From assembly GCF_009937955.1 (NCBI RefSeq), contig NZ_AP018439.1, positions 868,001-932,000 on the forward strand: a DNA stretch of 64,000 nt, in the 5' to 3' direction. The first letter of the stretch is position 1, and the number at the start of each line of letters is the position of its first letter. The stretch is from Undibacterium sp. KW1 (GTDB lineage: Bacteria; Pseudomonadota; Gammaproteobacteria; Burkholderiales; Burkholderiaceae_D). The notes under the pieces are model-generated. The model did not search any database. It was not told the origin of the DNA and saw only the letters and a list, made by a program, of their open reading frames with translations. Positions 1 through 8,088 of the stretch are shown here, one piece after another. The position numbers were made by a program, and so were the translations under genes.

Positions 1-904
1 TGGCCGTGCCAAGCCGGGTTTGTTGCGCCAGCATCTGGTGGCAGTGCAGTCTGCTGCGGCTGTCAGCGGTGCGCAGGTGACTGGCGCTGAGCTGGGTTCA
101 ACCACGCTGGAATTCATTCCATCGGGTATCTATGGCGGCACGTACCAGTTCGCCATTGGCAGTGCAGGTAGTTGTACCCTGGTGTTGCAAACACTGATAC
201 CAGCTTTGCTGTATGCCGATAAACCATCGACCATCAAGATTACTGGCGGCACGCACAATGACATGGCACCACCTGCACAGTTCTTGCAAAAGGCTTATGG
301 CCGGGTATTGCAGCAGATGGGTGCAGATGTCAGCTTTGAATTGAAGCGTTATGGTTTTGTGCCTGCAGGTGGTGGCGAAATCATCGCCCAGGTACAGCCA
401 TGCAGGCAGTTAAAAAAAATCGACCTGCTGGAACGTGGCGAAAGAATCAAAGGCTACGCCGAAAGCTTTGTCGCTGGTGTACCTGTCGATGTCGCCAAAC
501 GTGAGCTTGAATGCGTAGGCACTGGCATGGGCTGGTCTGCCGATCAATTGCTGGTGCGTGGACTGAGCAATGACCAGGGGCCAGGCAATGTACTGCTGAT
601 TACGCTGGAACACGAGCAGGTCACCGAAGTGTTTTGTGGTTTTGGTGAAAAAGCCGTCAAGGCAGAAAATGTCGCCAAACGTACTGTGCAGGAATTGCGT
701 GAGTATGCTGCATCCGGTGCAGCCTTGGGCGAACACTTGGCAGACCAGGTGATGTTGCCATTTGCTTTGGCGGGCGGTGGTAGTTTTACGTGCAGCGTCG
801 TTTCGCAACATGCAAAGACCAATGCAGACGTGATCGCCAGATTCTTGCCAATTCATACTGAATTTTCAGCAGACGCTCAAAGATTTGTGTGCTCGATAAA
901 ATGA
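1..904 (+). CDS. rtcA: RNA 3'-terminal phosphate cyclase, 5'-truncated by the window edge
   Basis: RtcA converts RNA 3'-phosphate ends to 2',3'-cyclic phosphates using ATP, as part of RNA repair with the ligase RtcB. The frame is open to the left edge (codons begin at base 2, reading GRAKPGLL), so the TTG at 20 is not the start and the N-terminus lies outside. Seen here: the family signature GGTHNDMAPP (nt about 245-275) and the C-terminal His-x-x-Thr-Asn motif, whose His codon is 809-811 and matches the adenylylated histidine region of the family. About 300 residues are visible of a usual 340. It is followed by a tRNA-like RNA and then by an 819-residue gene on the same strand, so co-transcription is likely. 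In known systems such operons are switched by sigma-54 and RtcR; any rtcR would be left of the window. Confidence 0.95.
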   Translation, partial: GRAKPGLLRQHLVAVQSAAAVSGAQVTGAELGSTTLEFIPSGIYGGTYQFAIGSAGSCTLVLQTLIPALLYADKPSTIKITGGTHNDMAPPAQFLQKAYGRVLQQMGADVSFELKRYGFVPAGGGEIIAQVQPCRQLKKIDLLERGERIKGYAESFVAGVPVDVAKRELECVGTGMGWSADQLLVRGLSNDQGPGNVLLITLEHEQVTEVFCGFGEKAVKAENVAKRTVQELREYAASGAALGEHLADQVMLPFALAGGGSFTCSVVSQHAKTNADVIARFLPIHTEFSADAQRFVCSIK

Positions 905-983
905 AGCTTATAGAATAAAGATTCTTTGTGCAAAAATGCACAGTATGCTGACTTGAAGTCAGTCATTTTTGTATTTCAACTGC

Positions 984-1059
984 TCCGGGGAAGTTCTGCG
1001 GCAGGAACGCTCGGCTGGTACCGAGAAGGCGCTGGTTCGAATCCAGCCTCCGGATCCCA
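984..1059 (+). ncRNA. tRNA-like RNA in the rtc locus
   Basis: The 76 bases fold as a near-complete cloverleaf. Acceptor strands 984-990 and 1048-1054 form 7 bp with one G-U. The D-arm stem is 993-996/1005-1008 with an 8-base loop containing GG. The anticodon-like stem is 1010-1014/1021-1025 with a loop of only 6 bases. A 5-base variable region follows, then a perfect T-arm (1031-1035/1043-1047) with loop TTCGAAT. The 3' end reads TCCCA, so CCA is encoded but offset by one base. Position 8 is A instead of U. The short anticodon loop and A8 argue against a decoding tRNA. It lies in the gap between rtcA and the next gene, as the tRNA-like Y RNAs do in Salmonella rsr-yrl-rtcBA operons. A one-base sequencing loss in the loop cannot be excluded. 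Confidence 0.8.
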
Positions 1060-1061
1060 AT

Positions 1062-1075
1062 TTGCTAAAAAGCAA
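1062..1075 (+). other. Small hairpin between the tRNA-like RNA and the 819-residue gene
   Basis: TTGCT (1062-1066) pairs with AGCAA (1071-1075) around a loop of four A. It directly follows the 3' end of the tRNA-like RNA and could mark its processing site or the leader of the next gene. It has no T tract, so it is not a convincing terminator. Confidence 0.3.
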
Positions 1076-1105
1076 TAGGCCTCTTCACTCACCTGGCTGA
1101 GTATC

Positions 1106-3565
1106 ATGACCATCGAAAATAACAAAGACGTGTCAAAAGAAAGTAGCGAAAATATGGACGGTATATCACTCGCGTATCCATATGCGCAAATTGCCAAAGC
1201 GATTCAGGCGCAAGTTACGCACCGTGAACCAGATATACGCGAAAATGCCGGCACCAAGATACATCGCTGGACCAGTGTGATTCAAAACATGTTAGCCGGC
1301 GTTTTGACACCTGGATCAAGAACACCATTATCGAACGTGCCTGCCTGGGTAACTCTTGATGTCATAACGGGTGGTTTTGCAACTGGCAATTTTAAAGCTG
1401 GTGGAGAATTACATGATTATGAAAAAGTCTTGCTTGCTGAAATGGGTGAAGAATTTCAAGGCATCAATACATCAGAAGCTCGACAAACTCTCAATACCTA
1501 TTTCATTTCAGAGATTGGATTCAAAAAACTGCAGCAGGCCCTTAATTCTGGAACATATGAAATAGATGTTCCAGAATCAGGAGCGTTATTGGTATTGACC
1601 TGGCTTGCCGAACGAGGGCATTTCGAACAGGTTGAGACTTTGTTGAGTGTGATCGCACCTTGGTTTGACAGGTTAAGGTTTTATCCTGACCTGAGTTCCC
1701 GGACTGCTGCCCGGCGAGGCAGGAAAACAGTGCATGTTCGTGATGTTGCATATACACGCCAGATATTGGGAAGCATTGAATCAGATATTGGTATTCGGAT
1801 TCAACGGGAAACGATTGCTATCTGGAACCCAGCTTATGACAGGATGTTGGGTTTGTTTTTCGAAACGCTGGAAGGTGATATGCCATGCATTGCGCTTGAC
1901 GCCAGTGGATCGTGGGTGAATAAAGAAACCCGTAAATTCAACGTAAGTGGTGGATGGCCATGCAAAAAATATCCGGATGACTGGACGGGGCGTGCGCGTC
2001 AATTTCTTGACGAAGAAAATGAGTTGCGTAAAGTTTACAAATTGAGTTCGCGACCCTACCGGAAGGATGATAGTTATTTTCAGTTGCGATCATATCTGGA
2101 AATTTGTGTGCGCTCCCCCGCTGACTTGAATGGTCGTGACGTAGGGCGAATCAGATTGATATTGGCACGCGCTCTTACCAAGCGAGGTATTCCTTCGTCC
2201 AAAAAACACGCAGAATTACGTCAATTGCAGGAGCAACAAATACGTATTCCTGATTTCAAGGTATTTGCAAAATTGTTGGATGAACGATTGCAGGAGCATT
2301 CACCTGATTACGGTATTGAAGATACGCAGGCAGTTTTACAACCCGTTAGCAAAGATGAGGCAGTGCGCTGGAATGTAGCATCTGAAAGCCGCATACCCAA
2401 GAGCTTGATGCAAAAAATTAAGCTCGGCAGTGAAGCACTGGTGGAAGACTTACTGAAGTACCGCATTATCGCTTCGGGGGAAGTATTTGCACAAGTGTTA
2501 CCGCAGATGGCGGAGCAAACTATAGCTTCAGGATTTGACAATCTGGAGGCCAGACGCCTTTATGCCTCGGTTTACATGGCGTTTCGTCGCAGGCGGTCAT
2601 TACTATTGCTAAACCTGGAAAAGCAGGTACAGTTGGAGGAGTTACCCTGGGTTAAGGCAATGCTGCCGTTTAATCGAAAACATGAGCAAAGCAATTTGGC
2701 GAATCGGCAGATTCTTTTGGATTCAGTGCGTTTGAACTTTACAACTTTTCCTCAAGCACTTTTACCAAATAAATTACTGAAAGAATTCTCGGCTTTTGCT
2801 AAAGAAGCTGATCTGAAACTGCCTTTAGTTGAAGAGGTCGCAGCGGATATCTTCATGGGGCAGTTTTCGGCCAAGTTTTTGGAAGCAGCCAAACTTGCTG
2901 CTGGTCATTTGCAAGGCAGTTTATATGAGCGGTATTACGATATTGATTATGCCCGTGTAATGGCTATAGAAGATACCGAAAAAAATGGAAAGGAAAATAG
3001 TAAATACAAAATTATCCATAGAGCAGATAAATTTGCAGAGCTTTGCGCGCACATGTCTGGTCAGTCAAATAGTCGAAGTACAGCAGCAAATGGAACGATC
3101 ATTGAGTGGCAGCAAATTATTACTACGCAAAACCTCGCTTCCCTTTGTCTGCACATTGATGGAGGAGCGCTGTTGACTGAGGATTATTTCAACATGGCGA
3201 AAAAATGCTATATCTTCTTGTGCAATTGTCTGAGCAAGAAGCGCTCGGGATGGCATGACGGTTTGATCAAAGTGAAAAATTCTGCCTATGCCTGGCGTCA
3301 GATGATCTTTTTCATGTCGCAACTCTCTGAACACAGAGTCGCTGAATTTTTGGAATGGACAGAAACTCACTTGCATCTTCAAAATAAAAACCTGAAACAG
3401 GCAATTCAACCTGCCATGATTGGTCTGCAAGTAGCTGCAAAAGGTAAGCGACTCGACCGTGAAATGTGCGTGTCCACAGGTGCGCAACGTTTCCTTGGAT
3501 GGTCAACGCACCAGCATTGGCTACTGGCTGGTTTGGAGATTGATTCCAAAGATCGTGTGTCATAG
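1106..3565 (+). CDS. Large protein of unknown family in the rtc locus
   Basis: An 819-residue protein that I cannot assign to a family. It has no signal peptide and no membrane segment, and I see no nucleotide-binding or metal motif. It looks helical and charged, with a basic C-terminal half (RRRRS near residue 490). Distinctive stretches are TPGSRTPLSNVPAWVTLDV and GGFATGNF in the first 100 residues and GALLVLTWLAERGHFEQVE near residue 155, which resembles a helical-repeat scaffold. It is not recognisably the Ro60/TROVE protein found in other rtc operons. Its start lies about 45 bases after the tRNA-like RNA and follows rtcA on the same strand, so I infer a role in RNA repair or binding of that RNA. 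A 26-base palindrome (3571-3596) follows the stop codon. Confidence 0.85.
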   Translation: MTIENNKDVSKESSENMDGISLAYPYAQIAKAIQAQVTHREPDIRENAGTKIHRWTSVIQNMLAGVLTPGSRTPLSNVPAWVTLDVITGGFATGNFKAGGELHDYEKVLLAEMGEEFQGINTSEARQTLNTYFISEIGFKKLQQALNSGTYEIDVPESGALLVLTWLAERGHFEQVETLLSVIAPWFDRLRFYPDLSSRTAARRGRKTVHVRDVAYTRQILGSIESDIGIRIQRETIAIWNPAYDRMLGLFFETLEGDMPCIALDASGSWVNKETRKFNVSGGWPCKKYPDDWTGRARQFLDEENELRKVYKLSSRPYRKDDSYFQLRSYLEICVRSPADLNGRDVGRIRLILARALTKRGIPSSKKHAELRQLQEQQIRIPDFKVFAKLLDERLQEHSPDYGIEDTQAVLQPVSKDEAVRWNVASESRIPKSLMQKIKLGSEALVEDLLKYRIIASGEVFAQVLPQMAEQTIASGFDNLEARRLYASVYMAFRRRRSLLLLNLEKQVQLEELPWVKAMLPFNRKHEQSNLANRQILLDSVRLNFTTFPQALLPNKLLKEFSAFAKEADLKLPLVEEVAADIFMGQFSAKFLEAAKLAAGHLQGSLYERYYDIDYARVMAIEDTEKNGKENSKYKIIHRADKFAELCAHMSGQSNSRSTAANGTIIEWQQIITTQNLASLCLHIDGGALLTEDYFNMAKKCYIFLCNCLSKKRSGWHDGLIKVKNSAYAWRQMIFFMSQLSEHRVAEFLEWTETHLHLQNKNLKQAIQPAMIGLQVAAKGKRLDREMCVSTGAQRFLGWSTHQHWLLAGLEIDSKDRVS

Positions 3566-3570
3566 CAAGC

Positions 3571-3596
3571 ATGTTCAGTCTTTTAAGACTGAACAT
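3571..3596 (+). terminator. Palindrome after the 819-residue gene, possible terminator
   Basis: A perfect inverted repeat of 12 bp around a TT centre begins five bases after the stop codon of the 819-residue gene. No T tract follows, so it may instead be an operator, an mRNA 3'-end stabiliser or a factor-dependent terminator. Confidence 0.45.
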
Positions 3597-3636
3597 AATG
3601 CTGTCATAAATGATTAAGGTATTTTTATAATTTCTA

Positions 3637-3666
3637 TTGACACAGTAATTTAATCTCGTGCAGAAT
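3637..3666 (+). promoter_or_regulatory. Probable sigma-70 promoter upstream of the short transcript unit
   Basis: A consensus -35 TTGACA (3637-3642) is followed after 18 bases by CAGAAT (3661-3666), which matches the -10 consensus at four of six positions. Transcription would start near 3673 and would run to the double terminator at 3801-3884, giving a transcript of about 180-210 bases. Confidence 0.5.
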
Positions 3667-3749
3667 CGAGTCTCTTCGATATGCAGCAATTTAAAAATTC
3701 TCTGCAATTCGATTTTTTCATCAACACCCAATTCAAGAAAGGAACGGCC

Positions 3750-3791
3750 ATGCCACGGAATACGGCTAATAACAATCAGAACAATATTTAG
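3750..3791 (+). CDS. Possible 13-residue leader peptide
   Basis: An ATG preceded by a good Shine-Dalgarno (AAAGGA, 3738-3743) opens a 13-codon frame, MPRNTANNNQNNI, ending in TAG just before a strong terminator. The peptide is rich in Asn and Gln. Its position between a promoter and tandem terminators upstream of rtcB resembles a leader peptide or a small coding RNA. Nothing else supports translation, so the call is tentative. Confidence 0.35.
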   Translation: MPRNTANNNQNNI

Positions 3792-3800
3792 CCCCGTGCA

Positions 3801-3849
3801 CGACGCTCGGGGTTGAGGCAAATCGCCAACCCGAGCCGGTCGTTTTTTT
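3801..3849 (+). terminator. Strong intrinsic terminator
   Basis: The outer stem is CGAC (3801-3804) with GTCG (3839-3842). The inner stem is GCTCGGGGTTG with CAACCCGAGC, with one bulged G. It is directly followed by seven T. It ends the short unit upstream of rtcB. Confidence 0.8.
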
Positions 3850-3854
3850 GAAAG

Positions 3855-3884
3855 CCCCGGTGAGGAAACTCGTCGGGGTTTTTT
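3855..3884 (+). terminator. Second tandem intrinsic terminator
   Basis: A 10-bp stem with two G-U pairs (3855-3864/3869-3878) is closed by a GAAA tetraloop and followed by six T. It lies five bases after the first terminator, giving a double stop before rtcB. Between 3885 and 4104 I see no gene; an rtcB promoter must lie there or rtcB depends on read-through. Confidence 0.8.
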
Positions 3885-4104
3885 ACTTTTCAAAACGCTG
3901 ATTTTTTGTTGGAACGCCAGAACTTGCATTGCCTTGCGCGGTGCGAGCAGGGTCGGTGTTCGTCAAAAAAATACGCAGCCTTATTTGCGAAGAATTATTT
4001 GCAAAGAAAAGCAGCCAGATATGTCTCATGTCAGCAGCACGATTTGCTGACTCGGTGAGAACAACTGACTGAAAAAACACCGGCATGACAAGAAGGAAAA
4101 TTGT

Positions 4105-5312
4105 ATGCCTATAGCTCAAAGTTTGCACAAGGCCAAAGTGCCTGTGCATATATTTACCGATGATATTGATCACACTGCCATACAGCAGTTGCTCAATATC
4201 GCTAATTTAAACATCGTCCATTCCCACGTTGCCGCTATGCCTGATGTGCATGCGGGTGTGGGGCTACGGTAGGCAGCGTAATACCTACCCGTGCCGCCAT
4301 CATCCCTGGTGCTGTGGGTGTCGATATAGGTTGTGGCATGAATGCCGTGCGCACGACTTTGACTGCCAGCCAGTTGCCAGACAACCTGGCGAAACTGCGC
4401 AGTGCTCTGGAAGCCGAGATACCCGTCGGTTTTCGCCAGCATGCATGGAACAGGATGCGTGGTTCTGCCCTGGTCAGGGTGGGCAAGCCCTTGAATGACA
4501 GGCTGGACAAGATCGTTGCCAAGCACAGAAGCATCATGAAAATGCTGCCGAAGTTTTACCAGACCTGGATATGCCAGTTGGGTACTCTGGGTGGTGGTAA
4601 TCATTTCATTGAAGTGTGTATCGATGAAGAACAGCGTGTCTGGATCATGTTGCATTCTGGTTCGCGCGGTGTGGGCAGTGTCATCGGCAAGCATTTTATC
4701 TGGGCTGCCAGAAAAGAAATGTGGCGGCACCAGATACATTTGCCGGACAAGGACTTGTCTTATTTTACTGAAGGCTCGGAATTGTTTGATGACTATGTCG
4801 AAGCGGTGCAGTGGGCGCAAGATTATGCGCTGGCTAACCGCAGTGAAATGATGCGCAGGGCGCTTGCTGTACTGGAAAAAGAAGTTACCAGCTTCAAGCT
4901 CGATGGCGAGGCCATCAATTGCCATCACAATTATGTGTCGCAAGAAACCCATAATAATGAAAACCTGTTCATTACCCGCAAGGGAGCGATTTCTGCCCGC
5001 ATGGGTGAGATGGGGATTATTCCTGGTAGCATGGGGGCACGTAGTTATATCGTCAGGGGCAAGGGTAATCCTGAATCATTCTGCTCCTGCTCTCACGGGG
5101 CAGGGCGCAGGATGAGCCGGGGTGAAGCCAGGGAAACCTTTGACGCAGATGATCTGGCAGCCCAGACTCAGGGTATAGAATGTCGCAAGGATAAGGGCGT
5201 AGTCGATGAAATTCCGGCAGCGTATAAGGATATCGATGCAGTCATGTCGCACCAGCATGACCTGGTTGAAATCGTGCATACCTTGCGCCAGGTTGTTTGC
5301 GTAAAAGGATAG
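4105..5312 (+). pseudogene. rtcB: RNA-splicing ligase RtcB, one-base frameshift
   Basis: RtcB joins RNA 3'-phosphate or cyclic phosphate ends to 5'-OH ends with GTP and manganese. The start ATG at 4105 has a Shine-Dalgarno AAGGAA. The first frame runs to MPDVHAGVG and stops at 4270-4272. The second frame carries ATVGSVIPT, then the metal site DIGCGM, GGGNHFIEV, and the guanylylated-His motif SHGAGR. One missing G in the run at 4260-4263 explains the break exactly, and the restored protein is 402 residues, close to the 408 of E. coli RtcB. All catalytic motifs are intact downstream, so this is either a very recent mutation or, more likely, a homopolymer sequencing error. A small basic gene follows 10 bases later. 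Confidence 0.9.
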
Positions 5313-5322
5313 AGGATAAGAG

Positions 5323-5490
5323 ATGAAGATCAATATCAAATTACCTAAACCGCGTAACCCGCTGGCTGTGCTGGTCAAACAGCGCAATGCCGGTGTCCAT
5401 GGCGCACTCAATCCCAAGCGTACTGAGCGCAGGCAAGAGAAGCAACGCCTGCAACGACTCAAAGGCGGGCGACTCAAGGATGAAGAGTAA
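5323..5490 (+). CDS. Small basic protein downstream of rtcB
   Basis: A 55-residue frame starts 10 bases after rtcB, with a GAGGATAAG-type ribosome site. It begins MKINIKLPKPRNP and ends in a very basic helix rich in Arg, Lys and Gln (TERRQEKQRLQRLK). It has no cysteine, signal peptide or membrane segment. Tight spacing to rtcB and the terminator directly after it make it the last gene of this unit. The basic, proline-containing sequence suggests nucleic-acid or ribonucleoprotein binding, but that is inference. I do not recognise a named family. Confidence 0.7.
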   Translation: MKINIKLPKPRNPLAVLVKQRNAGVHGALNPKRTERRQEKQRLQRLKGGRLKDEE

Positions 5491-5513
5491 GCACGGAAAT
5501 TGTTTTAATCCAG

Positions 5514-5546
5514 GCGCTCATTTGGCAACAAATGGGCGCTTTTTTA
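5514..5546 (+). terminator. Intrinsic terminator of the rtcB unit
   Basis: An 11-bp stem (5514-5524/5529-5539, one G-U) closed by a GCAA tetraloop is followed by seven T. Confidence 0.9.
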
Positions 5547-5644
5547 TTTCCCGGGCTTGAAATGCTTTGCTGCCAGCAGCGGGTGCTGGATAGAATTGCT
5601 GCATTAAAATAAAAACTGCGCCTGGTCGCAGACGGGGATACACC

Positions 5645-6775
5645 ATGATGCGGCAAAACCGGTTACAAGCCATAGACCTTTTGCGTGGTCTGGTCATCGT
5701 GCTGATGGCACTTGATCATACCCGCGACTTTTTTGCGGTTACTCCCTTTGACCCGCTGGATTTGGAAAGAGGTTCTGCGGGCTGGTTCTGGACGCGCTGG
5801 ATTACGCATTTATGCGCGCCCATCTTTGTGACCTTGGCTGGCATGTCAGCCTTCTTGCGGGCGCAGCAGCGTGATAAAAAAGATATGACGCGCTATCTGC
5901 TAAGCCGTGGTGCATTGCTGGTTTTGCTGGAATGCACCTGGGTCAGCTTTAGCTGGCAATTTGGTTTTAATGTGTTCATCTTGCAGGTGATCTGGGCGAT
6001 TGGCATGGCGATGATGGCGCTGGGCTTGCTGATCTGGCTGCCGCGCTGGGCGATTGCCCTGATTGCTGCGGTATTGATATTGCCGCACAATTTGCTCGAT
6101 GGCATGCATGCCAAAGGCAGCCATGTTTTGTTCATGGCCTGGCACCAGGGTGGTTTTTATCCCCTGACTGATAAACTGGGTATCGTCTTTGCCTACCCAC
6201 TCATGCCATGGATAGGTTTGATGGCTGCCGGTTATGCATTGGGGCCAGTGATGCTGTGGGAAGCTGGCAAGCGTCAGCGTTTTCTGTTATCAGCAGCGAC
6301 TATCCTACTTGTGAGTTTCTTGATTTTGCGCAGTGGCAATTATTATGGTGACCCTGATTTCTGGTCGGCACAAGGCAAGGGCTGGTTCCATGACTTCATG
6401 TCTTTCGTCAAGGTGCATAAATATCCGCCTTCCTTGTTATACCTGTGCATCACGCTCAGCATAGGCTTGGGGACGCTGGCCTTGATGGACAGGTATGTGA
6501 AAAAGCCTTTGCCATTGCTGATGCTGTTTGGCAAAACACCGATGTTCTTTTATCTGGTGCACATTGCACTGATCCATGCGCTGGGCTGGATTTATATGCA
6601 GTTGCGTTACGGCGAGATCGTTGATTTCCGCAAGCCAGAGGCGACGCCAGCGTATGAGGCTTCACTCCTGGTTTGCTATCTGGCCTGGTTGTTTGCCCTG
6701 GCTGTGATGTGGGGACTGACCAAACTGTGGCTGGCGCGCAAGCTGCAAGCAGCAGCTACATCAGGCACGGCCTAA
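5645..6775 (+). CDS. DUF1624 / heparan-alpha-glucosaminide N-acetyltransferase-like membrane protein
   Basis: A 376-residue integral membrane protein with about ten hydrophobic segments. The N-terminal RLQAIDLLRGLVIVLMALDH, with the Asp-His pair DHTRDFF, is the hallmark of the DUF1624 family related to the lysosomal acyltransferase HGSNAT. These proteins are thought to move acyl groups across the membrane onto sugars; the substrate here is unknown. The C-terminal part has the typical GKTPMFFYLVHIALIH segment. The gene stands alone on the plus strand. Its stop overlaps by four bases the stop of the convergent MFS gene. Start chosen at the first of two ATG codons after a GGGGA ribosome site. 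Confidence 0.85.
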   Translation: MMRQNRLQAIDLLRGLVIVLMALDHTRDFFAVTPFDPLDLERGSAGWFWTRWITHLCAPIFVTLAGMSAFLRAQQRDKKDMTRYLLSRGALLVLLECTWVSFSWQFGFNVFILQVIWAIGMAMMALGLLIWLPRWAIALIAAVLILPHNLLDGMHAKGSHVLFMAWHQGGFYPLTDKLGIVFAYPLMPWIGLMAAGYALGPVMLWEAGKRQRFLLSAATILLVSFLILRSGNYYGDPDFWSAQGKGWFHDFMSFVKVHKYPPSLLYLCITLSIGLGTLALMDRYVKKPLPLLMLFGKTPMFFYLVHIALIHALGWIYMQLRYGEIVDFRKPEATPAYEASLLVCYLAWLFALAVMWGLTKLWLARKLQAAATSGTA

Positions 6776-7959
6776 GGCAGTACTTTTTGTTTTCTGGTCG
6801 ATGGATGCAATATAAGTCCCAGTAAGCTGATGCTCGCAAAAATAGCACCGGCATAAAAAGTAAAAGCAGATCCAAATTCCTGCCACAGCAAGCCTGCGAC
6901 GACGCTGGCCAGCAGCAGGCTGACGCCACTGGCGAGATTGAAAAAACCAAAGGCCGTGCCACGCAAATCTGCCGGGGCACTGGCGGCCACCATGCTGGAC
7001 AATAAGCCCTGGGTCATGCCCATGTGTATGCCCCATAAGGCGATACCAGTTGCCAGCCCATACCATTGCTGGCTATAACCGAGTACTACATCCGACGCCA
7101 CCAGCACCAGCAAGCCCCAGGCCAGCAACTGAGGGTGAGACACCCGGTCAGACAGTTTGCCAAAAGGATAGGCTGTTGCCGCATACACCAGGTTCATGGC
7201 GACCATGATGAGGGGTACATAAGCCACGGGTATCTGCATTTGCTGGGCGCGCAGTATCAAAAACGCTTCGCTGAAGCGTGCCAGGGTAAATATGCTGCCC
7301 AGTGCGACCACCCACCAGTAAGCCGCGCCCATGCGTCCCAGATTGTGCATGCTGACGGGGTTGCCTGGTCTCTGTGCAATTTTGTTGTCCGGCTCTTTTA
7401 CGCCAACGAAGAGCAAGGCCATTGCAGCCAGACCGGGAATGACAGCCAGCCAGAATATGCGCCGGTAGTCATTCATCCATAGCAGCATCAGTGCAGTCGC
7501 CAGCAAGGGGCCAACCACGGCACCTATGGTATCGAGCGATTGTCGCAAACCGAAAGCCGCACCGCGTATTTCTGCCGGGGTGATGTCGGTGATCAGAGCG
7601 TCACGCGGTGCGCCGCGTATGCCTTTACCTATCCTGTCCATCATGCGGGCTGTCAACAGCATGCCCATGCCCTGGGCAATGGCAAACAGGGGTTTGGTGA
7701 AGGCACTCATACCATAGCCAAACACGGCCAGGGCCTTGCGCTTGCCCAGGCGGTCACTCAGTGCACCTGAAAACACCTTGACGATAAGAGTGGTTGATTC
7801 GGCGATGCCATCGATCAGGCCAACGGCAAACACGCTGATGCCCAGCGTGCCGACCATGAACATGGGCAGCAGGCTATGTATCATCTCAGAAGAAATATCC
7901 ATGAGCATGCTGACAAAGCCGAGTACCCAGATACTTTTAGGCAGTGAAGGTTTGCTCAT
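6772..7959 (-). CDS. MFS transporter
   Basis: A 395-residue major facilitator with 11-12 hydrophobic segments. The loop between segments 2 and 3 carries GALSDRLGKRKALAVFGY, the MFS signature motif A, and the second half has the matching GKLSDRVSHPQLL. MDRIGKGIRGAPRDALITD follows segment 4, as in drug and metabolite exporters of this subgroup. The substrate is not predictable from the sequence. It overlaps the convergent DUF1624 gene by four bases at the stop codons. No dedicated terminator lies between the two, so transcription may run into the opposite strand. Confidence 0.88.
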   Translation of the reverse strand: MSKPSLPKSIWVLGFVSMLMDISSEMIHSLLPMFMVGTLGISVFAVGLIDGIAESTTLIVKVFSGALSDRLGKRKALAVFGYGMSAFTKPLFAIAQGMGMLLTARMMDRIGKGIRGAPRDALITDITPAEIRGAAFGLRQSLDTIGAVVGPLLATALMLLWMNDYRRIFWLAVIPGLAAMALLFVGVKEPDNKIAQRPGNPVSMHNLGRMGAAYWWVVALGSIFTLARFSEAFLILRAQQMQIPVAYVPLIMVAMNLVYAATAYPFGKLSDRVSHPQLLAWGLLVLVASDVVLGYSQQWYGLATGIALWGIHMGMTQGLLSSMVAASAPADLRGTAFGFFNLASGVSLLLASVVAGLLWQEFGSAFTFYAGAIFASISLLGLILHPSTRKQKVLP

Positions 7960-8088
7960 GTAGGCAGCTTCCCGTAGAGGTAATATTGGGAGTGTGCCTT
8001 AATTTGTGGATAGTGGGAATGCTGTCTTGCTTGTTACAGCGCAAACCAGCTTCGGGAAAGCCGAAGCCGGGTTAAGTAAGCTCAAACC

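Noticed and set aside
984..1059. Ordinary tRNA gene (Thr GGT or Pro TGG by loop reading)
   Set aside because: The anticodon loop has six bases, position 8 is A and the CCA end is offset by one base. A tRNA-like RNA fits better unless a base is missing from the assembly.
3911..3932. Sigma-54-like promoter (TGGAACG...TTGCA) before rtcB
   Set aside because: The distance between GG and GC is 13 bases instead of 10, so it would not work as a -24/-12 promoter.
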